Below, in pieces: positions 26,081 to 34,055 of a stretch of 39,608 bases of DNA. Origin of the DNA: UMGS755 sp045595795 (GTDB lineage Bacteria > Bacillota > Clostridia > UBA1381 > UBA9506); NCBI GenBank assembly GCA_045595795.1, contig JAZOBC010000021.1, positions 1-39,608 of the forward strand. Reading direction: 5' to 3'. Each line of letters opens with the position of its first letter. The first letter of the stretch is position 1. The notes beneath the pieces were generated by a model. The model did not search any database and was not told the DNA's origin. It worked only from the letters and a program-made list of their open reading frames with translations. Made by a program: the position numbers and the translations under genes.

Positions 26081-26625
26081 AGTATTTAGATCAGGACGTT
26101 GAAAGAGTGTTGATTTCTGAAGAAGAAATTGCACAAAAAGTGAAGGAAATTGCGGCAGAAATGGGAGAATTTTATCAGGATAAAGAGGTTGTACTTGTAT
26201 GCATCTTAAAAGGAAGCGTCACCTTCTTTTCCGATTTAACTCGTGTGATTCCTTTTCCTGTTATGTATGATTTTATGTGCGTATCAAGCTATGGCAGCGG
26301 TTCAGTTTCGGGCGGTAGCGTTCGCATTTTGAAGGATTTAACGGTTGATATTTCCGGTAAGCACGTGGTGATTGTAGAAGATATTTTAGATACAGGTAAC
26401 ACATTGACAGCACTGTTTGCACAGCTTGAGGCACGCAATCCGGCTTCATTAAAGCTATGCTGTTTGTTAGATAAGCCGGATCGTCGTATTAAGCCGATTT
26501 ATGCGGACTTTGTTGGCTTTTCCATTCCGGATGAATTTGTGGTTGGCTACGGTCTGGATTATGATGAAAAATACAGACAACTGCCCTATGTTGGTGTGCT
26601 GAAACGAAGCGTTTATGAATCCTGA
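26077..26625 (+). CDS. hpt: Hypoxanthine phosphoribosyltransferase
   Basis: A 182-residue purine salvage enzyme that makes IMP (and usually GMP) from the base and PRPP. The PRPP-binding motif VVIVEDILDTGNTL is at 97-110. ILKGS (43-47) and the DKP and FVVGYGLDYDEKYR segments are typical. GGGAGG, inside the end of tilS, precedes the ATG. The tilS-hpt-ftsH order is widely conserved in Firmicutes. In B. subtilis TilS and HprT together influence ftsH expression, which suggests a possible regulatory link here as well. Confidence 0.94.
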   Translation: MKYLDQDVERVLISEEEIAQKVKEIAAEMGEFYQDKEVVLVCILKGSVTFFSDLTRVIPFPVMYDFMCVSSYGSGSVSGGSVRILKDLTVDISGKHVVIVEDILDTGNTLTALFAQLEARNPASLKLCCLLDKPDRRIKPIYADFVGFSIPDEFVVGYGLDYDEKYRQLPYVGVLKRSVYES

Positions 26626-26667
26626 TGTTAAAAATCATGAATAGAAAGTTAATTTTTTCTATATTCC

Positions 26668-26696
26668 TTGTAATTTCAGTGAATTTGTGTTAAACT
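26668..26696 (+). promoter_or_regulatory. Promoter of ftsH
   Basis: TTGTAA (26668-26673), a 17-base spacer and TAAACT (26691-26696) lie in the hpt-ftsH gap. The -10 is weaker than others in the window (four of six matches). Confidence 0.5.
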
Positions 26697-26715
26697 ATTT
26701 TGTATTCTGACTCCA

Positions 26716-26722
26716 AGAGGTG
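26716..26722 (+). promoter_or_regulatory. Ribosome binding site that sets the ftsH start at UUG 26729
   Basis: AGAGGTG ends six bases before TTG 26729. The alternative in-frame GTG at 26720 lies inside this site and has no usable site upstream. Confidence 0.6.
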
Positions 26723-26728
26723 AAGGCT

Positions 26729-28633
26729 TTGAAAAGAAGACGTTTGGGTGGCATCGGTTTTTATGTGTTGCTCTTTTTGATTGTTTTGCTCATGTTTGGT
26801 ATTTTCAATTATGAGCCGGGAATCAAAAGCATTCCGTATTCTGAGTTGCTGTCCAATTTAAAAAGTGGCAAGGTATCAGAGCTTGTGTTAACAGACAGAA
26901 CAGCCTTGGTTACCCTGCGCGATATTGAACCGGAATATCCCAATGAAAACAAACGAGTTTCGGATATATCCTCAATTTTTATTTTGTATGAAGATGCCGG
27001 AGATGCAATCCGCGTACAGATGGATGAAGGTACGTTGCGTGTTGAAACCCCGGCACCGCAGGAAATGCCTTGGTGGCTGTCTTTGCTTCCAACATTGCTT
27101 ACGGTTGGTATTTTTGTTCTGTTCTGGTTTGTGTTTATGCGGCAATCACAAGGTGGCGGCAAAGTGATGAGCTTTGGTAAAAGCAACGCCCGCATGAGTC
27201 AGGACGGCGAAACGCATGTTACATTTAATGATGTGGCAGGTGCTGATGAAGAAAAAGAAGAACTGGCTGAAATTGTTGAGTTTTTGCGTGATTCATCTCG
27301 CTTTATCGAGTTGGGTGCACGTATTCCCAAGGGCGTTTTGTTAGTGGGACCGCCGGGAACAGGTAAAACCCTGCTGGCTAAAGCGATTGCAGGTGAAGCA
27401 AAAGTTCCGTTTTTCAGCATCAGTGGTTCTGATTTTGTTGAAATGTTTGTGGGTGTGGGTGCTTCTCGTGTGAGAGATTTGTTTGAGCGTGCTAAGAAAA
27501 ATGCGCCCAGTATTATCTTTATTGATGAAATTGATGCCGTGGGTAGGCATAGAGGCGCCGGCCTTGGCGGGGGACATGATGAAAGAGAACAGACCTTAAA
27601 TCAGTTGTTGGTTGAAATGGATGGTTTCGGTGCTAACACCGGTATCATCATCATTGCTGCAACCAACCGTCCTGATATTTTAGACCCGGCGCTGCTGCGT
27701 CCCGGCCGTTTCGACCGTCAGGTAGTTGTCAATTATCCGGATGTTAAAGGCCGTGAGGCTGTTTTAAAGGTACATTCCCGAGGCAAGCCGTTAGCGAATG
27801 ATGTTGATTTATCCGTTATCGCAAAAACGACATCCGGCTTTACGGGAGCAGACCTTGAAAATCTGATGAATGAAGCAGCTCTGCTTGCAGCAAAACGTGG
27901 CAAAAAACAGATTGAAATGGAAGATATTGAAAACTCCATTATCAAGGTGATTGCCGGTCCTGAAAAGCGTTCTAAAACCATTACAGATAAGGAAAAACGT
28001 TTGGTTGCCTATCATGAAGCCGGTCACGCCATTATGCATAAATTGATGCCGAGCTGTAACCCTGTTCACGAGATTTCTATTATTCAGCGTGGCAGAGCAG
28101 GGGGATATACCTTATCTTTGCCGACAGAAGATAAAAACTATGTTTCGAAGCAAAACATGTTGGATGAAATCGTTGCCCTTTTAGGCGGACGTACAGCAGA
28201 GAAACTGGTGCTGAACGACATCAGCACAGGTGCTTCTAATGACATTATGCGTTCTACCAAAATGGCGCGCGACATGGTGATGAAATATGGTATGAGTGAT
28301 GCGCTTGGTCCCATGACCTTTGGTTCGGACAATGATGAGGTTTTCTTAGGTATGAGCTATGCCCAAACCCGTGATTACAGTGAGCAGGTTGCGGCGGAAA
28401 TTGACCGTGAGGTTAGAAATATTATTGATGGTGCTTACCGCCGTTGTGAAGCTCTGCTGGAGGAGCACAGAGAACAGCTTGAACGTGTTGCCCTTGCTTT
28501 AATCGAAAAAGAAAAATTGACCGGCGAAGAATTTGAAGCACTGTTTCGTGGCGAAATGCCATTAGAGGGTGCAGAAGAAACAGAACCGGTGGTTGAAACC
28601 GCATCGGAAACATCTGAAACTGTAATTGAATAA
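26729..28633 (+). CDS. ftsH: ATP-dependent zinc metalloprotease FtsH
   Basis: A 634-residue membrane-anchored AAA protease that degrades misfolded membrane proteins and selected regulators. TM1 is at about 6-26, an extracytoplasmic domain follows to about 110, and TM2 lies at about 112-136. The AAA module has Walker A GPPGTGKT (207-214), Walker B IIFIDEIDAVG and the second region of homology (ATNRPDILDPALLRPGRFDR). The zinc site HEAGH is at 429-433. The acidic, low-complexity C terminus is normal. UUG 26729 is preferred over GTG 26720 because of the ribosome binding site. It has its own promoter and terminator but follows tilS-hpt as usual. Confidence 0.95.
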   Translation: MKRRRLGGIGFYVLLFLIVLLMFGIFNYEPGIKSIPYSELLSNLKSGKVSELVLTDRTALVTLRDIEPEYPNENKRVSDISSIFILYEDAGDAIRVQMDEGTLRVETPAPQEMPWWLSLLPTLLTVGIFVLFWFVFMRQSQGGGKVMSFGKSNARMSQDGETHVTFNDVAGADEEKEELAEIVEFLRDSSRFIELGARIPKGVLLVGPPGTGKTLLAKAIAGEAKVPFFSISGSDFVEMFVGVGASRVRDLFERAKKNAPSIIFIDEIDAVGRHRGAGLGGGHDEREQTLNQLLVEMDGFGANTGIIIIAATNRPDILDPALLRPGRFDRQVVVNYPDVKGREAVLKVHSRGKPLANDVDLSVIAKTTSGFTGADLENLMNEAALLAAKRGKKQIEMEDIENSIIKVIAGPEKRSKTITDKEKRLVAYHEAGHAIMHKLMPSCNPVHEISIIQRGRAGGYTLSLPTEDKNYVSKQNMLDEIVALLGGRTAEKLVLNDISTGASNDIMRSTKMARDMVMKYGMSDALGPMTFGSDNDEVFLGMSYAQTRDYSEQVAAEIDREVRNIIDGAYRRCEALLEEHREQLERVALALIEKEKLTGEEFEALFRGEMPLEGAEETEPVVETASETSETVIE

Positions 28634-28642
28634 TTTATGTTA

Positions 28643-28679
28643 AAAAGCTTTTGCAGCCTTATTTTGCAAAAGCTTTTTT
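28643..28679 (+). terminator. Terminator of ftsH
   Basis: AAAAGCTTTTGCA (28643-28655) pairs with TGCAAAAGCTTTT (28665-28677), ending in a T run, ten bases after the ftsH stop. Confidence 0.85.
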
Positions 28680-28740
28680 CTGTTTTTCACATATATGCTT
28701 ATAAAAATTGTGAAATTTTATTAAAATTTGTAAATAAACC

Positions 28741-28769
28741 TTGCAAAATTCAGAAAAAAAGTATATGAT
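28741..28769 (+). promoter_or_regulatory. Promoter of the regulator-ftsE-ftsX operon
   Basis: TTGCAA (28741-28746), a 17-base spacer and TATGAT (28764-28769), 55 bases upstream of the start codon. Confidence 0.6.
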
Positions 28770-28824
28770 ATTATATGGGTTTGTTTTATTATATTGTTGT
28801 TTGCAGCAGAATGGAGGATGTAAT

Positions 28825-29904
28825 ATGCTGAGTCAGGTGTTTCAACCCATGTTAGAACAAATGAAGAATATTATCGGACGCGATATGGGCGTTTTAAATA
28901 ATTCTGGTGTTGTTGTTTCCTGCATAGGTGAGCCGCTGGATGACGATCTTGCTTATGATGCAGTGATGCAATATGAATCGAATGGAAGAACCTATATTCT
29001 GGGTGATTATACATGTGTTGCATTTGGTATGCGGAACATGCTGGATTATATTGTTTACATTAAGGGTACGGATGCTGAAACGCAAAAATCCTGTCAATTT
29101 CTTTCCATCAGTCTTGCTAATCTACAGACGCATTGTGGCGATAAGTATGATAAAGCTAATTATATTAAAAATGTTTTGCTGGGTAACGTTTTGCCTGGTG
29201 ATGTTTTCTTGCGCTCCGGCGAATTGCAGATTGATACGGAAATACCTCGTCTGGTTTATGTTGTTCAGCTTCAGGAGCCGACGGAAATTTCTGTACAGCA
29301 CCTGTTGCAAAACATGTTCCCTGATCAGGATTTTGTCATTGGCATTGATAATTTAAATGTTGTTCTGCTTAAAGCCTTGCCTGTCGGTTATAACCGTGAG
29401 ATTATTTCGAAAATTGCAAAAAGCATTGTTGAAACAATCAATTCTGAGCTGATGGTGCAGGTCTATGTGGGTGTTGGAACGCCGACAGAGTCGATTCATG
29501 ACATTGCTCGCTCGTATTCAGATGCACAACTGGCACTTAAGATTGGTCGTGTGTTTGAAAGCGACAAATACATATTAAGCTATGATGCTTTGGGTATTGG
29601 ACGTTTGATTTATCAACTGCCCAGCAAGCTTTGTGAGCTGTTTTTGGATGAAATCTTTAAGAAAGAAAGTATCAATGTTTTGGATGAGGAAACTATCCAG
29701 ACAATTTATAAATTCTTTGAGAATAATTTGAATGTCAGTGAAACCTCCCGACAGTTGTTCGTACACCGAAATACATTGGTATATCGTTTGGATAAGATTG
29801 AGCGTTTGACAGGACTTGATTTGCGTAACTTTGATGATGCTGTCATTTTTAAGGTTGCAATTTTGGTCAACAAGTATTTACATGCCAATTCGGCAAAATT
29901 TTAG
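28825..29904 (+). CDS. CdaR/PucR-type transcriptional regulator
   Basis: A 359-residue soluble protein with a C-terminal PucR-type helix-turn-helix (about 300-355, with SETSRQLFVHRNTLVYRLDKI split across it). A GGDEF-like middle domain without catalytic residues spans about 150-270. The N-terminal sensory domain (about 1-130) resembles the sugar-diacid recognition domain of CdaR. The start at 28825 follows GGAGG; the frame extends upstream over the promoter, so the longer version is unlikely. It is ten bases before ftsE, in the same operon. The ligand and targets are unknown; control of the downstream ftsEX genes or of itself is plausible from position only. Confidence 0.8.
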   Translation: MLSQVFQPMLEQMKNIIGRDMGVLNNSGVVVSCIGEPLDDDLAYDAVMQYESNGRTYILGDYTCVAFGMRNMLDYIVYIKGTDAETQKSCQFLSISLANLQTHCGDKYDKANYIKNVLLGNVLPGDVFLRSGELQIDTEIPRLVYVVQLQEPTEISVQHLLQNMFPDQDFVIGIDNLNVVLLKALPVGYNREIISKIAKSIVETINSELMVQVYVGVGTPTESIHDIARSYSDAQLALKIGRVFESDKYILSYDALGIGRLIYQLPSKLCELFLDEIFKKESINVLDEETIQTIYKFFENNLNVSETSRQLFVHRNTLVYRLDKIERLTGLDLRNFDDAVIFKVAILVNKYLHANSAKF

Positions 29905-29914
29905 GAGTTAATAT

Positions 29915-30601
29915 ATGATTATTTTCAGTAATGTTTCAAAGGTCTATGATAATGGCAGCACAGCACTGAATAATATCAGTTTTTTTATTGAACGTGGTGA
30001 GTTTGTCTTTATTGTTGGTCCTTCCGGTGCCGGAAAATCAACGTTGATTAAGCTCTTAATGCATGAGGAGACGGCAACTTCCGGCGATGTCATTATCAAT
30101 AATGTTAAAGTGAATGAATTAACACAGAGCCAGATTCCGTATCTGCGACGCAATATGGGTGTTGTTTTTCAGGATTTTCGTTTGTTGCCGAAAAAAACGG
30201 TCTATGAAAATGTGTCCTTTGCGATGGAAATTGTAGGTGCCAGCCGTCGTGAAATCCGTCGTCAGGTGCCAAACGTTTTGAGCATGGTGGGACTTTCTCA
30301 CAAAGCCAAGGCATATCCCACACAGCTTTCCGGTGGCGAGCAGCAGCGTGTTGCACTGGCACGTGCTTTGGTGAACAATCCTGCGTTTTTGATTGCCGAT
30401 GAGCCAACCGGTAACTTAAACCCGAAAACGGCACAGGAAATTGTTGAACTTTTAAACGAAATCAATAAAAGAGGCACAACTGTTGTCATGGCAACACACG
30501 CAAAAGATATTGTTGACCAAATGAAAAAGCGTGTCATTGCGATTGAAGATGGCGTGATTGTCCGCGATGAGGCCAGGGGAGTTTACGGATATGAAAATTA
30601 G
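29915..30601 (+). CDS. ftsE: Cell division ATP-binding protein FtsE
   Basis: A 228-residue ABC ATPase that pairs with FtsX to control peptidoglycan hydrolases at division or sporulation sites. Walker A GPSGAGKST is at 35-43, the signature LSGGEQQR follows, then Walker B FLIADEPTGNL and the H-loop ATHAK. GGAG lies seven bases before the ATG. The last 11 bases overlap ftsX. The length matches the family. No hydrolase gene (CwlO/PcsB/EnvC type) follows ftsX, so its partner must be encoded elsewhere. Confidence 0.94.
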   Translation: MIIFSNVSKVYDNGSTALNNISFFIERGEFVFIVGPSGAGKSTLIKLLMHEETATSGDVIINNVKVNELTQSQIPYLRRNMGVVFQDFRLLPKKTVYENVSFAMEIVGASRREIRRQVPNVLSMVGLSHKAKAYPTQLSGGEQQRVALARALVNNPAFLIADEPTGNLNPKTAQEIVELLNEINKRGTTVVMATHAKDIVDQMKKRVIAIEDGVIVRDEARGVYGYEN

Positions 30602-31484
30602 TAGTGTGAAATATTTTGTAAAGGAAGCCACAAAAAATGTTTTTTTTAATGGCTGGATGAGTCTTGCTTCTGTTTTTACGGTTGTGGCAAGTCTGTTGGT
30701 GCTCGGACTGTTTTTAATTTTAGCAATCAATTTGAATTATATGGTTACGCAAATTGAAAGTGACTATGAAATCACATTGACGGTTGATGAAAACTTTACG
30801 TCGGAGCAAACAGAGCAGCTTGGCAAATCGCTGGAGCTTGTTCCGAATATTTCGGAGGTTATTTTTCAGTCAAAGCATGAGCGATTAGACCTCTTGCGTG
30901 AGCAATTTGGTAACAATGCCTCGTTGCTTGACAAATATCAGAATGAGGAAAATCCTCTTCGTCACTGGTATAAGGTACGTTGTGAGGATTTATCCAAGGC
31001 AAGCGAAACCGTGTCGCACATTAAAGAGTTGGGCGGCGTTGTCAGCGTTATCAGTAATGGTGAAACCATACGGAAGCTGACCTCGGCTTCTGGATACATC
31101 AGTCAGATGAGTATTTGGATTATGCTTGCGTTAGGTGTCATCTCCATTTTCATCATTTCCAACACCATCAAATTAACAGTCTTTTCACGTCGCAGAGAAA
31201 TCAACATTATGAAGTTTGTGGGTGCAACGGATTGGTTCATTCGTTGGCCGTTCATCATCGAAGGTATGATTATCGGCATGATTGGTGCAGCAATCTCGGT
31301 TGCCTTGGTGAGTGTAGGATATGAAGGACTCATGTCTCTGTTTACATCCTTAAATATTGGTTTTGTGCGTTTTATTCCCTTAAAGAGCATAGCCGTTTGG
31401 TTTATTATTGTCTTTTTATTCATGGGAATTATCCTTGGTGCTTTGGGCAGTTTGATTTCTGTCAGGAAGCATTTGAAGGTTTAA
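30591..31484 (+). CDS. ftsX: Cell division protein FtsX
   Basis: A 297-residue membrane protein. It has a cytoplasmic N terminus, TM1 at about 22-48, an extracellular domain (about 49-165) that in relatives binds the hydrolase partner, and three further TMs at about 172-198, 220-248 and 268-292. The family segment SRRREINIMKFVGATDWFI lies between TM2 and TM3. The start at 30591 overlaps ftsE and follows AGGGGAG; a longer frame starting within ftsE is not supported. A terminator follows after 22 bases. Confidence 0.93.
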   Translation: MKISSVKYFVKEATKNVFFNGWMSLASVFTVVASLLVLGLFLILAINLNYMVTQIESDYEITLTVDENFTSEQTEQLGKSLELVPNISEVIFQSKHERLDLLREQFGNNASLLDKYQNEENPLRHWYKVRCEDLSKASETVSHIKELGGVVSVISNGETIRKLTSASGYISQMSIWIMLALGVISIFIISNTIKLTVFSRRREINIMKFVGATDWFIRWPFIIEGMIIGMIGAAISVALVSVGYEGLMSLFTSLNIGFVRFIPLKSIAVWFIIVFLFMGIILGALGSLISVRKHLKV

Positions 31485-31506
31485 CAACTAAATGAATGTA
31501 AATAAC

Positions 31507-31535
31507 AAAAAAGCAAGGAAATATCTTGCTTTTTT
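31507..31535 (+). terminator. Terminator of ftsEX
   Basis: AAAAAAGCAAG (31507-31517) pairs with CTTGCTTTTTT (31525-31535) around a 7-base loop. Its 3' arm contains the -35 element of the next promoter. Confidence 0.85.
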
Positions 31536-31554
31536 GTTTGTTATATGATATACT
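31526..31554 (+). promoter_or_regulatory. Promoter of rpsB-tsf
   Basis: TTGCTT (31526-31531, within the ftsX terminator arm), a 17-base spacer and TATACT (31549-31554) with TG two bases ahead of it (extended -10). Confidence 0.6.
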
Positions 31555-31580
31555 ATTTTGGCAAATACGCACGTCCTGTG

Positions 31581-31618
31581 ATTTCATGGGCGGTGCCACA
31601 CATTGTGGTTCCCATGGA
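31581..31618 (+). promoter_or_regulatory. Structured rpsB leader, candidate S2 autoregulatory element
   Basis: CATGGG (31585-31590) pairs with CCCATG (31611-31616), and inside it CCACA (31596-31600) pairs with TGTGG (31604-31608) over a 3-base loop, leaving an asymmetric internal loop (CGGTG against TT). It lies in the roughly 105-base leader of rpsB, before the GGAGGTG site. No T run follows, so it is not a terminator. In E. coli S2 represses its own operon through the rpsB leader. A similar role here is inferred. Confidence 0.45.
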
Positions 31619-31665
31619 ACATGATCGGGGCGGAGGTTATGCAAATAAAACCGGAGGTGACAGAA

Positions 31666-32409
31666 ATGTCAGTAATTTCAATGAAACAACTGCTGGAAGC
31701 AGGCGTCCATTTCGGACATCAAACCAGAAGATGGAACCCCAAAATGGCTGAGTACATCTTCACAGAACGTAACGGTATCTATATCATCGACTTGCAGAAA
31801 ACCGTTAAGAAAATCGAAGAAGCATACAGCTTCATTCGTGACATCGCTCAAGACGGCGGTGACATCCTCTTTGTTGGTACAAAGAAACAGGCTCAGGATT
31901 CTATTAAAGAAGAAGCTGAACGTGTTGGTATGTACTGGGTAAATGCAAGATGGTTAGGCGGTATGCTGACCAACTTTAAAACCATCAAACAGCGTATTGA
32001 GCGTTTAGAGCAGCTGACCCGTATGGAAGAAGACGGTACTTTTGATTTGTTGCCCAAAAAAGAAGTTCTGAACTTAAAGCACGAAAGAGAAAAGTTGGAG
32101 AAGTTCTTAGGCGGCATCAAAACCATGAAGAAGCTTCCCGCTGCTTTGTTCGTTGTTGATCCCAGAAAAGAAAAGATTGCCATTGCTGAAGCTAAAAAGC
32201 TTGGCATTCCTGTTGTTGCTATTGTCGATACTAACTGTGATCCTGAAGAAGTGGATTATGTTATTCCCGGTAACGATGATGCTATCCGTGCCGTAAAACT
32301 GATTGCTTCTACGGTTGCAAATGCAATCATTGAAGGTCGTCAGGGTATTGATAATAACGCTGAAGCTGCAGAAGCTGAAGAAGCAGCTGCAGAAGAAGTT
32401 GCTGAATAA
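31666..32409 (+). CDS. rpsB: 30S ribosomal protein S2
   Basis: A 247-residue S2. The start is typical (SVISMKQLLEAGVHFGHQT), followed by RWNPKM, the RWLGGMLTNFKTI segment and VDPRKEKIAIAEAKKLGIP. The C terminus is an alanine/glutamate-rich tail (EAAEAEEAAAEEVAE), common in Firmicutes. ATG 31666 lies seven bases after GGAGGTG; the longer upstream frame runs through the structured leader and is not credible. It is co-transcribed with tsf, 25 bases downstream. Confidence 0.97.
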   Translation: MSVISMKQLLEAGVHFGHQTRRWNPKMAEYIFTERNGIYIIDLQKTVKKIEEAYSFIRDIAQDGGDILFVGTKKQAQDSIKEEAERVGMYWVNARWLGGMLTNFKTIKQRIERLEQLTRMEEDGTFDLLPKKEVLNLKHEREKLEKFLGGIKTMKKLPAALFVVDPRKEKIAIAEAKKLGIPVVAIVDTNCDPEEVDYVIPGNDDAIRAVKLIASTVANAIIEGRQGIDNNAEAAEAEEAAAEEVAE

Positions 32410-32434
32410 TTTTATTAGAAAAGAGGAGATTGAC

Positions 32435-33331
32435 GTGGCATTTACAGCTGCTGATGTTAAAACATTAAGAGAACGTACCGGTTGCGGTATGATGGATTGT
32501 AAAAAAGCGCTGACCGAAGTGGGCGGCGATATGGATAAAGCAATCGAATTTCTGAGAGAAAAAGGTCTTGCAACAGCTGCTAAAAAGTCCGGCAGAATTG
32601 CATCTGAAGGTATTGTTAAATCCTACATGACAGATGACAAGAAGATCGGTGTTTTAGTTGAAGTTAACTCTGAAACCGACTTTGTTGCTAAGAACGATGA
32701 GTTCCAGGCTTTTGTAACCAATGTTGCCAAAATCGTTGCAAATTCTAACCCTGCCGATGTTGAAGCATTAAAGGCAACTGCATACGAAGGCGGCGAAACC
32801 GTTGCTGATGCACTGACTGCTTTAATTGCAAAAATCGGTGAAAACATGAATATTAGAAGATTTGCAAGAATCGAAGGCAATGTTTGCTCTTATATTCATG
32901 GCGGCGGCAGAATCGGCGTTATGGTTGAAGCTGAAGGCAGCCTGGCTGATGAAGCTGCTTATGAAGCTGCAAGAGACGTTGCTATGCAGATTGCTGCAAT
33001 CAACCCCTTATATTTATCTAAGGACTCCGTTCCTGCAGAAGATGTTGAAAAAGAAAAGAACATCATTATTGCTCAGATTAAGGAAGATCCTAAGAATGCC
33101 AACAAGCCCGATAATATCATTGAAAAGATGGTTGGCGGTAAACTGAATAAGTTTTATGAACAGAACTGCTTATTGCAGCAGGAGTTCGTTAAGAACAACG
33201 ATTTCAAAGTTGAAGCATATCTTGAATCTAAGGGTGTTAAACTGGTGAACTTTGTCAGATTTGAAAAGGGCGAAGGCCTCGAAAAGCGTGAAGACGATTT
33301 CGCCAACGAAGTTGCAAACATGATTAAATAA
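32435..33331 (+). CDS. tsf: Elongation factor Ts
   Basis: A 298-residue nucleotide exchange factor for EF-Tu. The N-terminal UBA-like domain carries the signature LRERTGCGMMDCKKAL (10-25). The core includes VEVNSETDFVAKNDEF, which contacts EF-Tu, and the coiled-coil and second core subdomain follow; the length is normal. Translation starts at GTG 32435 behind AAGAGGAGAT. The upstream frame overlaps the end of rpsB without support. A terminator closes the operon. Confidence 0.97.
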   Translation: MAFTAADVKTLRERTGCGMMDCKKALTEVGGDMDKAIEFLREKGLATAAKKSGRIASEGIVKSYMTDDKKIGVLVEVNSETDFVAKNDEFQAFVTNVAKIVANSNPADVEALKATAYEGGETVADALTALIAKIGENMNIRRFARIEGNVCSYIHGGGRIGVMVEAEGSLADEAAYEAARDVAMQIAAINPLYLSKDSVPAEDVEKEKNIIIAQIKEDPKNANKPDNIIEKMVGGKLNKFYEQNCLLQQEFVKNNDFKVEAYLESKGVKLVNFVRFEKGEGLEKREDDFANEVANMIK

Positions 33332-33346
33332 TTTCATGCATAAAAG

Positions 33347-33380
33347 AAGAGCCGCCTGTTCGGGGTGGCTCTTTGTTTTT
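33347..33380 (+). terminator. Terminator of rpsB-tsf
   Basis: AAGAGCCGCC (33347-33356) pairs with GGTGGCTCTT (33364-33373), including one G-U, and five T lie at 33376-33380. The T run ends 19 bases before the next start codon. Confidence 0.8.
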
Positions 33381-33399
33381 ATATGAAGGAGGCGGGAGT

Positions 33400-34041
33400 A
33401 TGCAGTTAAAGGGTGCAATTTTTGATTTGGACGGCACCTTACTTGATTCCATGCATATTTGGAACTCTGTGGGAATTGATTATCTTCGCACGTTGGGGAT
33501 TGAGCCGAAGGTTAACATTTATGAAACCTTTAAGCCGATGAGTCTGTATCAGGCAGCATGTTTTTATCAAAGTGAATATCATGTTACTTTATCAACAGAC
33601 GAGATTATGAACGGTATCAACGCAATGGTGGAAGAATTATACTATCATGTGGTACAGCCTAAGACAGATGTGGTTAACTTTTTAGAGCAGCTCAGTCAGC
33701 ACGATGTTAAAATGTGTGTTGCAACGCTTTCTGATGAATATTTAGTTCGTGCTTCTTTAGAACGTAACGGGATACTGAAATATTTTTCAGAAATTTTTAC
33801 TGCGACAAAGGTTGGCAAGGGTAAAGATGAGCCGGATATTTATGAAGCAGCCCTTCAACATCTTGGTACAACGAAAGAGGATACACTCGTTTTTGAGGAT
33901 TCTTTTTTATCAATTCAAACAGCTAAAAATGCTGGTTTTAAAGTAGTTGCTATTTATGACAAGTTTGAGGACAACATTGAGGGTGTTAAAGGCTTGGCAG
34001 ATTATTATTGTGTGAATTACAGCGAGTTGAAGCTGTTTTGA
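33400..34041 (+). CDS. HAD-superfamily hydrolase, beta-phosphoglucomutase-like (copy 1)
   Basis: A 213-residue HAD phosphatase. Motif I FDLDGTLLDS (8-17) gives Asp9 and Asp11. A helical cap of the beta-phosphoglucomutase/GPH type spans about 18-80. Motif II is near ATLSD, the motif III lysine is in KVGKGKDEPDIY, and motif IV is VFEDS. Substrate is not predictable; sugar phosphates or phosphoglycolate are typical for the subfamily. The start at 33400 follows GGAGGCGGG. It is followed after 14 bases by a related gene, so the two form a pair. No promoter was found after the tsf terminator, so readthrough may supply expression. Confidence 0.82.
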   Translation: MQLKGAIFDLDGTLLDSMHIWNSVGIDYLRTLGIEPKVNIYETFKPMSLYQAACFYQSEYHVTLSTDEIMNGINAMVEELYYHVVQPKTDVVNFLEQLSQHDVKMCVATLSDEYLVRASLERNGILKYFSEIFTATKVGKGKDEPDIYEAALQHLGTTKEDTLVFEDSFLSIQTAKNAGFKVVAIYDKFEDNIEGVKGLADYYCVNYSELKLF

Positions 34042-34055
34042 GAAAGGACATGGAT

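Noticed and set aside
28741..28824. N-terminal extension of the CdaR-like regulator
   Set aside because: The extra codons overlap the -35/-10 promoter elements and lack a ribosome binding site, while ATG 28825 follows a clear GGAGG.
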